A DNA stretch of 64,000 nt from Rhizobium sp. BT03 (GTDB taxonomy: Bacteria; Pseudomonadota; Alphaproteobacteria; Rhizobiales; Rhizobiaceae), in NCBI RefSeq assembly GCF_030053155.1, contig NZ_CP125640.1:4314001-4378000 (forward strand), in the 5' to 3' direction. The translations under genes were made by a program, and so were the position numbers. The notes beneath the pieces are model-generated. The model saw nothing but the letters and a program-made list of their open reading frames with translations, was not told where the DNA came from and made no database searches. Shown piece by piece: positions 50,303 to 59,200 of the stretch; the first letter of the stretch is position 1; the number at the start of each line of letters is the position of its first letter.

Positions 50303-52435
50303 GTGTCCGACAAGACCCTCTCCGTATGGAACCCCGTCAAGACCGACCGCTTCCTGGTCGGTGCGCCGCATTATCCCGAGCATGTCGATGAAAGCTATTG
50401 GGAGCGCGATGCCGAGCGCATGGCCAAGGCCGGCTTCAACGTGGTGCGTATGGCCGAATTCGCCTGGCATATTCTGGAACCCAGGCTCGGCACCTTCGAT
50501 TTCGATCTGTTCGACCGCGCCATATCAATCCTCGCGCGCCACGGCATCGATACGATCATGTGCACGCCGACGGCCACACCGCCGCGCTGGCTGACGGCAG
50601 CTCACCCTGAAATTTTAAGGGTCGACGGCAAGGGCCGTCCGATGAGCCACGGCTCGCGCCAGCATTGCGATACGGCAAGCCCTGTCTTTCGCGAGCACAG
50701 CAAGCGCATCACAGGGGCGATGGCCGAGCATTATCGCGGCAATCCCCATGTCGTCGGCTGGCAGACCGATAACGAGCTGAACACCAGCATGCCGGAGAGC
50801 TTTTCCCAGGCGACGCTCAGCGAATTCCAGGCCTTCCTCGCCGATAAATACCGCGAGATCGCCAAGCTCAACCGCGCCTGGGGCGGCGATTTCTGGGCGA
50901 CGGCCTATGACAGCTTCGATCAGGTGGTGCTGCCGATCGAGTTTGGCCCGACCTTCCCGAGCCCCGGCCACCTGCAGGATTATCACCGCTTCCTCGCCTT
51001 CTCCACCGCCCGCTTCCAGCACGATCAGGTCGAGATCCTGCGCGCGGTGAAACCCGGCTGGTTCGTCTTCCACAATCTCGGCGGCCTGCGAGACATCGAT
51101 TTCCGCGGCCAGTTCAGCAAGGATCTCGATTTCGTCGGCTACGACATCTATCCGATGCTCTATGACGAATTCATGCGGCTCGGCAACCACGCCAAGGTGC
51201 AGGCGCTGCATCTCGATATCTGCCGCGGTTTCTCCGGCAATTACATCGTGCCCGAGCAGCAGTCTGGCTTCGGCAGCCAGCCGGGCTTCTGCACGCTGAC
51301 GCCGGAGCCGGGGGAACTACGCCGCATGGCGCTTTCCTCCGTCGCGCACGGGGCCGACGGCCTGATGTTCTTCCGCTGGCGCCCGGCCCATTTCGGCGCC
51401 GAGATCTACTGGATGGGCATCATCGACCATGACGATATCGGCCGCCATCGTTATGAGGAGGCCAAGCGCTTCGCGACCGAGATGATCGCGCTGCAGCCGA
51501 AAATCCTCGGCACCTATGTGCGCATGGATGTCGGCATCGCCGGCTCCGATTTCGACAATCAGGAAGCCCACAAGACCTATCCGATCGGCCTGCCGAGCCC
51601 GCAGGACGATGCGATCCTCATGCATCAATATTGTTATGACCGCGGCATCGCCTGCGGCTTCATCCATCCCGAGGACGATCTTTCCAGGCTGAAGCTCTTC
51701 TATGTGCCCCACTGGGTGATGTGGAAGGACGAATGGACGGCAAGGCTCGAAGCCTTCGCGGCCTCCGGCGGCACCGTCGTCATCGGCGCGCGCACCGGCA
51801 CCCGCAATGAAGACAACCATGTCATCCGCGAAACCGCGCCGGGCACTGCACTTTCGAAGCTCACCGGCGTGCGCGTCGAGGATTTCGGCCGCTTGGCCGC
51901 CCCCGGCGCCAACGGCCTCTTCGACGTGATGGAACGCTCCGGCGGCCTCGTCATCCCGCCGAACAAACCGGCCGAAAGCAACCGCCGCCAGCGCCGCTTC
52001 AAGCTCGGCAACCGCGAACTGACCGCCGGCCACTTCTACGAAAACCTGACCGTCGACAGCGACGTCGAGGTGATCGCCGCCTGGTCCAACCGCTACGCCG
52101 AGGGCCAGGCGATGGCAACCTCCCGCAAGGTCGGCAAGGGGCAGGTGGTCTATCTCGGCACCTACCTCACGCCTGAACTGACCGAGGCGCTCACCGAACG
52201 CCTCTTCCCCCAGGCCGGCATCGAACCGCTGGTCGGCGGCTTGCCTGAAGGCGTGGAGGTGACGATGCGGATGAACGCGGAGCGGCGGCTGCTGTTTGTG
52301 CAGAATTATACGGATCAGGCTGTGTCGGTCGGCGGCGTGCCGGCGGGGCGGGATCTTCTGGACGGGGAAAAGCCGGTGAGGGGCACGCTGGAGCTTGGCG
52401 GTTATGGCTGTGCGATTGTGGAGCTGGAGAGGTGA
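50303..52435 (+). CDS. glycoside hydrolase family 42 beta-galactosidase
   Basis: A 710-residue cytoplasmic GH42 enzyme. The TIM barrel holds the acid/base Glu158 in WQTDNELN and the nucleophile Glu318 in VPEQQSGFG. The trimerisation domain (about 380-600) and a small C-terminal beta domain (about 640-710) follow. GTG start with AGGAAATCCC upstream. It should release galactose from imported galactosides inside the cell. The operon order binding protein, two permeases, ATPase, hydrolase makes a complete uptake-and-cleavage unit. Confidence 0.94.
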   Translation: MSDKTLSVWNPVKTDRFLVGAPHYPEHVDESYWERDAERMAKAGFNVVRMAEFAWHILEPRLGTFDFDLFDRAISILARHGIDTIMCTPTATPPRWLTAAHPEILRVDGKGRPMSHGSRQHCDTASPVFREHSKRITGAMAEHYRGNPHVVGWQTDNELNTSMPESFSQATLSEFQAFLADKYREIAKLNRAWGGDFWATAYDSFDQVVLPIEFGPTFPSPGHLQDYHRFLAFSTARFQHDQVEILRAVKPGWFVFHNLGGLRDIDFRGQFSKDLDFVGYDIYPMLYDEFMRLGNHAKVQALHLDICRGFSGNYIVPEQQSGFGSQPGFCTLTPEPGELRRMALSSVAHGADGLMFFRWRPAHFGAEIYWMGIIDHDDIGRHRYEEAKRFATEMIALQPKILGTYVRMDVGIAGSDFDNQEAHKTYPIGLPSPQDDAILMHQYCYDRGIACGFIHPEDDLSRLKLFYVPHWVMWKDEWTARLEAFAASGGTVVIGARTGTRNEDNHVIRETAPGTALSKLTGVRVEDFGRLAAPGANGLFDVMERSGGLVIPPNKPAESNRRQRRFKLGNRELTAGHFYENLTVDSDVEVIAAWSNRYAEGQAMATSRKVGKGQVVYLGTYLTPELTEALTERLFPQAGIEPLVGGLPEGVEVTMRMNAERRLLFVQNYTDQAVSVGGVPAGRDLLDGEKPVRGTLELGGYGCAIVELER

Positions 52436-52439
52436 GGGC

Positions 52440-52800
52440 GGTGGAGCACCCGCCTCGTCCTTCAAGGCCCCTGCGGGGCGCCCCAGGATGAGGCTCTCTT
52501 GGGGCGGCGGCGCGCATCCTCCCGCTCCCGCGGGGCCAGCGCGACATGCTCCAACCTCCCTCATGCTGAGATGCGCAGACCGTGAGGGCGAAGCCTCGAA
52601 GCACGCCGCAACGCTGCTTCCGTCTGTTATTGGGGCGCGGCACCCTCCAACCTCCCTCATCCTGAGGGGCGTAGCCCGTGAGGGCGGAGCCTCGAAGGAC
52701 ACGTTCCACGCTGCTTCTTGCATCCATCCGAGGCCGGGCGCCCGCCTCGTCCTTCGAGGCCCCTGCGGGGCACCTCAGGATGAGGCTCTCTTGGGTGCCC
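52440..52800. repeat. cluster of family A palindromic repeats
   Basis: Three linked copies: CTCGTCCTTCAAGGCCCCTGCGGGGCGCCCCAGGATGAGG (in part) at about 52449, CTCATGCTGAGATGCGCAG...GAAGCCTCGAAGCACGCCGCAACG at about 52560, and CTCATCCTGAGG...CCTCGAAGGACA... CTCGTCCTTCGAGGCCCC to about 52800. They run into the last codons of the MFS gene. Confidence 0.8.
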
Positions 52801-53965
52801 GCGTCACGCCGATCGCGGTCACCGCCGCACCCGCCATCGCCGCAGCGCTCAACACAAACGGGCTCCACCAGCCGACATGATCGAACAACAACCCGCCGGC
52901 GAATGCGCCTGAAGTGATGGCAAACTGAATGAGCGCGACGAACCAGGCGCCGCCTTCCTCCAGATGGTGGGGGATCGTCCGGGTCATCCAGGTCGTCCAT
53001 GCCGCCGGAACCGGCGTCGTAAGCAGGCCCCAGAGAAGCAGCAGGCCGGCGGTTGCCAGCGCGAAGGGGCCGAGGCCGGTAAGCGCCAGGGCGACGGTCA
53101 CCAGCACCGCCGGAAAACCGATCAGCACATGCGCCATATGCGAGCGCAGGACGGCGGGGATCAGCGAGGTTCCGGCGAGGCCGGCAAGGCCGATCCCGAG
53201 CAGCACCAGCGAGAGCGCGTTGACCCCGAGATGGGTGATGTCTTCGAGAAATGGCCTGAGATAGGTCGACAGCGCGAATTGCCCCATGAAGAACAGGATC
53301 ATCGCCGTCATGCCGAGGGCGAAGGTGCGGTTGCCCATCAGGCTGAATGTCCTGCCGAGCGATCCGCTTTGGCCGCCCGGCATCCGGGGCAGGGCGATGG
53401 CCTGCCAGATGAAGGCGACAATGCCGATCGGCACGACGATGAAGAAGGCGCCTCGCCATCCGACAAGGCTGCCGAGGAAGCTTCCAAGCGGGGCGGCGAT
53501 CACTGCGGCGAGCGCGCTTCCGCCTTGCAGCATGGCCAGCGCCTTCGGCACGTCGGGACCGGAGGCGATGCGGGCGATGATCGCCGTCGCCAAGGACCAG
53601 TAGCCGCCGATCGACACGCCGATGAGCGCGCGGCCGACCATGAATATGAGGTAATTGGGGGCAAAGGTGACCGCCAGACCCGACGCCACGAGCACGACGG
53701 TGTAGCAGAGGATCACCAGGCGCCGGTCGAAGCGCGCAAACAACACGTTGCTGAACAAGGCGGTGATGACGGCGAAGAAACCCGAGATCGAGATCGCCTG
53801 ACCTGCCTGGCCGGCGGTGCTCGCCAGTTCGTCGGCGATCGGGGTCAGCAGGCTCACCGGCATGAATTCCGACGCGACGAGCACGAAGGAGGTCAGCATC
53901 ATGCAGATGACCGCACTCCACGGCGTCGTCTTGGCTTCAATTCTCATGTCGTAGTTGATGTCCAT
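52775..53965 (-). CDS. MFS transporter (DHA1 type)
   Basis: A 396-residue, 12-helix MFS carrier of the AraJ/NepI-like drug:H+ antiporter group: SFVLVASEFMPVSLLTPIADEL in TM1, ALFSNVLFARFDRRLVIL (loop 2-3) and GRALIGVSIGGYWSLATAIIARIA in TM4. The last seven codons, including the stop, are supplied by the palindromic repeat (ending PKRASS). It may export sugars, purines or drugs. Monocistronic. Confidence 0.9.
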   Translation of the reverse strand: MDINYDMRIEAKTTPWSAVICMMLTSFVLVASEFMPVSLLTPIADELASTAGQAGQAISISGFFAVITALFSNVLFARFDRRLVILCYTVVLVASGLAVTFAPNYLIFMVGRALIGVSIGGYWSLATAIIARIASGPDVPKALAMLQGGSALAAVIAAPLGSFLGSLVGWRGAFFIVVPIGIVAFIWQAIALPRMPGGQSGSLGRTFSLMGNRTFALGMTAMILFFMGQFALSTYLRPFLEDITHLGVNALSLVLLGIGLAGLAGTSLIPAVLRSHMAHVLIGFPAVLVTVALALTGLGPFALATAGLLLLWGLLTTPVPAAWTTWMTRTIPHHLEEGGAWFVALIQFAITSGAFAGGLLFDHVGWWSPFVLSAAAMAGAAVTAIGVTRAPKRASS

Positions 53966-54129
53966 CGGGCTGTCCCTTCAAAGCGGGGTTGTTCATGGCG
54001 CCGGGCGACGGCTGCGCGTCGCCGTTCCGGCGACCAGGGTCGCGCCGACAAGCCATGCCGGCGTCGTCGATTTCGAAATCTCGGACGGCTAAGTTTTCGG
54101 GGTCCTCGGTGTGATCCGAAATCCGGACG

Positions 54130-55146
54130 TCACATCCGCAGAAGCGTCTTGATCGCCGAGCGCTCGTCCATCGCCTTGTAGCCTTGGGCGACATCGGCGA
54201 GCGGCACTTCGAGGTCGAAGACCTTTCCGGGGTTGATCTTGCGCGACAGGATGAGATCGATCAGGTGCGGCAGGAAGCGGCGAACCGGGGCAGGGCCGCC
54301 CAACAGGTTCTTCTGTGCGAAGAACAGCATCTGTCCGTCGAGACTGACGCCATGGGGAACGCCGACATAGCCGATCGAGCCGCCGGGGCGGCAGGCATTG
54401 ATCGCCTGCATCATCGACTCCTCTGTGCCGACGCATTCCAGCACCGAGTCCGCGCCGACGTCACCCGTCAATTCCCTGATCCTGGCCACACCCGCGTCGC
54501 CGCGCTCGGTGACGATGTCGGTCGCGCCATATTCGAGCGCCAGTTCCTGGCGCTGCTTGTGGCGGCTCATGGCAATGATGCGGCCGGCGCCAAGCTGTTT
54601 GGCCGCGAGCACGCCCATCAGGCCGACCGCGCCGTCGCCGACCACGACCACCGTGCATCCCGGCGTGACCCGCGCGGCATCGGCCGCATACCAACCAGTG
54701 CCAAGGACATCCGAAGCCGCGAGCAAGCTCGGGATCAGGTCATCGGACGGCATGGTGTCGGTCGCCACAAGCGTGCCGTCGGCCATGGCGATCCGGGCAT
54801 AGGGAGCCTGCGCGCCCGACATGAATTCGCGATGTTCGCATGACGACTGGAAGCCATAGCGGCAATGCGGGCAGGTGTTGTCGGACAGGCAGAACGAGCC
54901 GACCACGAACTGGCCGGGCCGGACGGTCCTGACCTCGCTGCCGATCTCGACGACCACGCCGCAATATTCGTGGCCCATGTGCTGCGGGGCATTTACCGGT
55001 TGAAGGCCTCGATAGGGCCAGAGGTCGGAGCCGCAGACACAGGACGCCGACAGCTTGATGATCGCGTCAGTGGGTTTCTCGATTTTCGGTTCCGCGACTT
55101 CCTCGCAGCGGATATCGCCGGGGGCGCGAAGGACGGTGCCGAGCAT
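54130..55146 (-). CDS. zinc-dependent alcohol dehydrogenase family protein
   Basis: A 338-residue MDR enzyme. Catalytic zinc ligands Cys38 (CVCGSDLW) and His59-Glu60 (MGHEYCG); structural zinc Cys86, Cys92, Cys95, Cys103 (FCLSDNTCPHCRYGFQSSC); cofactor motif VVVVGDGAVGLMGVLAAKQLGAG at about 165-187. It resembles threonine/glutathione-dependent dehydrogenase relatives of the YogA/AdhP type. The ATG at 55146 is chosen because AGGAG lies at the right distance. Divergent from the LysR gene at 55296, its probable regulator. Confidence 0.9.
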   Translation of the reverse strand: MLGTVLRAPGDIRCEEVAEPKIEKPTDAIIKLSASCVCGSDLWPYRGLQPVNAPQHMGHEYCGVVVEIGSEVRTVRPGQFVVGSFCLSDNTCPHCRYGFQSSCEHREFMSGAQAPYARIAMADGTLVATDTMPSDDLIPSLLAASDVLGTGWYAADAARVTPGCTVVVVGDGAVGLMGVLAAKQLGAGRIIAMSRHKQRQELALEYGATDIVTERGDAGVARIRELTGDVGADSVLECVGTEESMMQAINACRPGGSIGYVGVPHGVSLDGQMLFFAQKNLLGGPAPVRRFLPHLIDLILSRKINPGKVFDLEVPLADVAQGYKAMDERSAIKTLLRM

Positions 55147-55295
55147 GGTCATCTCCTGTCCGGGCGGAATGCCCGTCTCATTCTTCGGGAGATGGATAGC
55201 ACCGTTCGATAACTCCGATTAGCCGTTGCAATTTGCATGGACTTATCGAAATCGGCTATTAATGGCGCCGGATCGGAACGACTGGAGATATCGCC
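55147..55295. promoter_or_regulatory. divergent promoter region of ADH and LysR genes
   Basis: A 149-base AT-richer gap between the divergent dehydrogenase and LysR genes. ATAACTCCGATTAGCC and GACTTATCGAAATCGGCTATTAAT contain the partially symmetric CGATTAGCCG / CGGCTATTAA, a possible LysR-binding region. Confidence 0.35.
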
Positions 55296-56192
55296 GTGGC
55301 CCGCGAGAATTTCAATGAACTGCTGCTCTTCCTGGCGGTGGCGGAGGAACGCAGCTTCACCAGGGCCGCGGCGAAACTGGGGGTCGCGCAATCGACGCTG
55401 AGCTACGCCGTGAAGGAACTCGAAGCGCGCATGGGGCTGCGGCTTCTCACCCGCACGACGCGGAGCGTGGCGACGACAGAGGCCGGCGAGCGTCTCCGGC
55501 AATCGCTTGCACCGCGCATTTCCGAAATCGAGGCGGATATCGCGGCATTGATGGCCTATCGCGACAAACCGGCCGGCACCGTCAAGATCACCCTTTCGAA
55601 CCACGCGATGGAAAGCGTGGTCTGGCCGAAGCTCGCCCCCGTCCTTGGGGAATATCCGGATATCAAACTGGAACTCAGCGTCGACAACAGCTTCCGCAAC
55701 ATCGTCGAGGATGGCTTCGATGCGGGCGTGCGTCTCGGCGAGAGCCTGGAGAAGGACATGGTTGCGGTGCGGATCGGGCCGGACTGGCGGCTGGTGGCCG
55801 TCGCTTCCCCTGACTATTTCAAGACAAGAGCGGTGCCGACGACACCGCAGGAGCTCATGCATCACAACTGCATCAACAGGCGTCTCGACCGGGTGGGCGG
55901 ACTGTACGCCTGGGAATTCGAAAAGAACGACGAGGAGGTCCGGGTGAGGGTGGAGGGCCAGTTCACCTTCAATACCGATCGCGAAATGGTCGCCGCGGCC
56001 CTTCAAGGCTACGGCATCGCCTTCGTTCCGGAAAGCTATATCGAAACGCATATCGCGGACGGGCGTCTCCAACTCTTCCTCGAAGACTGGACCCCCAAAT
56101 TCGCCGGCTATTACCTCTATTACCCCAGCCGGCGGCAGAACCTCCCGGCCTTCTCCGTCATCGTCGATGCGCTTCGAGAGAGAAATCTCTGA
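55296..56192 (+). CDS. LysR family transcriptional regulator
   Basis: 298 residues with a GTG start behind GGAG. The winged helix (1-60) contains AEERSFTRAAAKLGVAQSTLSYAVKELEARMGLRLL and the effector domain DAGVRLGESLEKDMVAVRIG and LQGYGIAFVPESYIE. Divergent from the zinc dehydrogenase gene, which it probably controls. It is the last gene before the AT-rich island. Confidence 0.92.
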   Translation: MARENFNELLLFLAVAEERSFTRAAAKLGVAQSTLSYAVKELEARMGLRLLTRTTRSVATTEAGERLRQSLAPRISEIEADIAALMAYRDKPAGTVKITLSNHAMESVVWPKLAPVLGEYPDIKLELSVDNSFRNIVEDGFDAGVRLGESLEKDMVAVRIGPDWRLVAVASPDYFKTRAVPTTPQELMHHNCINRRLDRVGGLYAWEFEKNDEEVRVRVEGQFTFNTDREMVAAALQGYGIAFVPESYIETHIADGRLQLFLEDWTPKFAGYYLYYPSRRQNLPAFSVIVDALRERNL

Positions 56193-56199
56193 AGCCGTC

Positions 56200-56240
56200 A
56201 CACACGCGTCGTTATTGGGCGCGGCATCCTCAACGTCCTT
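56200..56240. repeat. truncated family A repeat at the island's left edge
   Basis: CGTTATTGGGCGCGGCATCCTCAACGTCC resembles CTGTTATTGGGGCGCGGCACCCTCCAACCTCC of the family A cluster near 52630, but the palindromic core that should follow is missing; the NACHT gene follows instead. It looks like a repeat cut by the insertion. Confidence 0.5.
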
Positions 56241-59200
56241 CAGTCGACCCAAGCCATTTGTGAACTGGTCACCGGCGAGCCAGATGATTCTATCCAAGCT
56301 TTAAAAGGGGACGCTAGTGCAGCCCTTCCGAAGTAATCATCCGCCGATCGTTCAAGCAACGTACCGAACGCGGAAATTGCCTTCGCATCCTTCCTCTGGA
56401 TTTGATCAAAAAGTGCGTATGCAATCGCTGGAAGCATCCACGTCGAATGAGCTGGATCATACAACTGAACGAAAAGTTCATAGTTGTCCATCGTGTCGCG
56501 TTTGGGATGAAAGTGGTATAATGCCAGCGCCGCGAAGCGAATATGTGCCGGTCGCTTATGGTCTGAAAACACTTTTTTGAGATCGCTAGCACTTGGGGCG
56601 AACTGCTCGGTCCACGTGTGTAAGCTCAAGCGATTATGTTCTTTGATCAAATACGCCGGCTTATTCTCAGTCTCGATCGCATCCATCATCATCCCAACTA
56701 CATGGGGTAAAAGAACAGTCTCAGCTGGAAGGTTAATTTTGATCGGGCGTAGGCTATTTCTGTACTTGTGGCGAATTACAGGGCCGCATGCTGTAGTTAG
56801 GATCAAATTGCAATTTTCAGTTGTATTCAAGGCGGGATGTGCTTTCAGGCATCGCCAAGTATAGATCACATCATGGGAGGCGCTTGCGGTGATCGATTTT
56901 GTTAACGCAGGTGGAAATGCCTCGTGATTGCTAAATTTCAAGAAAGAATCTTTGTAATCTTCGTCATTGAAGAGATGGAAGAAAAGCGTGGGGAATTCTT
57001 GGGCGATCCCTATAACGTCAATATTATCTCCTTGGGTAAATGTCATGCCGTATCTTTCCCAGCCAGGTTTGTGGGATTCTATTAATAAATTTATTTCGTC
57101 GGAGTCGCCAGGTTGCTTATATGCAAGGTTTTCACGGAAGAAATTTTTAATTGGATACGGGATTAAGGAAAAATTAGAGTAGCTCCGGCCGATGCTATTT
57201 AAAAAATTTTCTTTGCTTTCGATTGATCTAGTCCGAAGAAGTTCGAAAGCATGGTATAGTGCCGAGAATAGGCCTGGGAGAGTTTTGAAATTACTCCAGA
57301 TTTCGTCCGGCCATTTCTCATACTCTAATTCAGTGGCGACGGGCTCCAAGTGCATTTCCACAATGCCGTATACTACCTCCAGTGAGGTGGTTCTGTGCCT
57401 GCGGGTAGGAGAGCTGGACCAAAGAGCGGCGCCGATAACATTCGCAAGAGACGAAGAATGGGAGAGGTTCAATTCGTCACGAAGTGTCTTGATTTGAGAG
57501 GCAGCAATATGCGAAGCTGCGGCGATTACCTCTGAGGGAAAAGTCAACCATTTATCAGACATTAGAAATCTAACGGCAATGGCGCAGACCCAGCGGCTGA
57601 GCTTCGTATAATCTGTTTTGTTTTGATCCAGAGCATACAAAAAATATGCTACATAAGAGCTGCCCGCTCCCTCAATAAAATTCGATACTTCTCTACTCCT
57701 TTTGTCTTTGTCAGGGAGGATGCGACCCAAGCAGATTGCCGCGCCAATCGTTTCGGCTGGCGTTTGTTCTCGAATCGCGGTTAGCATTGCGTCCTGAAGC
57801 CAAGCAAGCGAATGGCGTTGCGGCTTTCTCGTTAATAACTCTGATGGAAAGCTTTGCCCTGCCATTGGTATTATGGCGTTGAGAAACCGAGATCGAATTT
57901 GTTTATCTTCTTCCAACACGCCTTCAACTAATAGTCTTGCCGCAATTTTAGCGCCCTTCGCTAGCCGACGATTAAAGGCGCGACTGGGCCCTTCTCCAGA
58001 ATCTATACTTTCAAGGACGCTGGTTGCTACTAGGAGTTCATTGTTTCTGCCGTTCTCAACGAGTGCGCTTATGAGGAAATGCATAACTTCGCGCCAATGT
58101 GCATCGGCAGCTATTGCTTCAAGACGGCTGTGGAAATGCTCCGCCTTGCCGTCACGGTATAAAAATTCGGCCGCAAAAAACTCCTGAAGCGGTCTAATAT
58201 CAAAGCGAACAAATTCACCGTTTTCGGGAGTGTTAACTAATACGAGGCGCTCCGTGGTCGCCTTCATCAGTGTTGACACTGTGCTTTTGACGTCCTTGTC
58301 CTGCAATTTTGTTACAGTTTCAGATACGATTAATTTCAATGTATCGCGTCTGATCGCCGTGGTCGCTCCTTCACTCGTTTCCGCGCGAGCATGAAGTTCG
58401 AAACCCAGCCGGTTATGAAGAGCGCGAAGTAACTTGTCGCCTTCTCGCAGCAGAGTCGCAAGGTTTTTATCAGGTAGATTTCGGTTAGCCTCTCGCTTCT
58501 TAATGATTTCATAAAATGTGTTAAAGAGCTTCCATCGGCGCTCTGGGGGGCGCCCACCATCTCGCACAACGACTGCCATAATATGCGCTTGCAACGGAGT
58601 GGTCATGATTTCTGCGATGGCAGGAGACTTTAGCGCTTCACGTAGAGTTTCAATGAATCCCCGGCTATCCGTCTGTGAACGACCAATCTTCAATAAAGGA
58701 GTAGCGCACTTCAACGCCTGTTCAGGTGTCAAGGTGGCTAGTTCTACTGTGGCGCCTCCCAAGCTGGCAAATTGCCCAGAATAGCCTTGTGGCCGAGATG
58801 TACAGACGATTGCCGCGTCGGTCCCGCAAGCAACGAGAGTATCATCAACAAAATGTACTACTTCATTCGCAACTGCGTCCTTCACGTCACCAGGTACTTC
58901 ATCTAACCCGTCGAAGACAAACAACCATCTGGAGGTGGCGAACGCTCGCTTTAGAGTGCCAGGCTGAACAGTAGTGCCCAAGTCACGACCGAAGCGATCC
59001 ACCAGATAGGCAATAACCCTGGGACTTTGTGTTGGCGTGCGCTGCCCGAGCCAGAAAGCGAAATCTTTCAGTTCTATCGTTACTGGCATACGGGGAGCCT
59101 CGGGCCAGAGACCTTGCTTGGTGGAAATACTGCGGATTTCTTCTGCAACGGCCGCCTGCGACGACGTAATAGCCAGATCTGGTGCCCCCAATATGAGCGC

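Noticed and set aside
52191..53921. A 576-codon minus-strand frame
   Set aside because: It overlaps the MFS gene in another frame and the galactosidase antisense, and runs through repeats.
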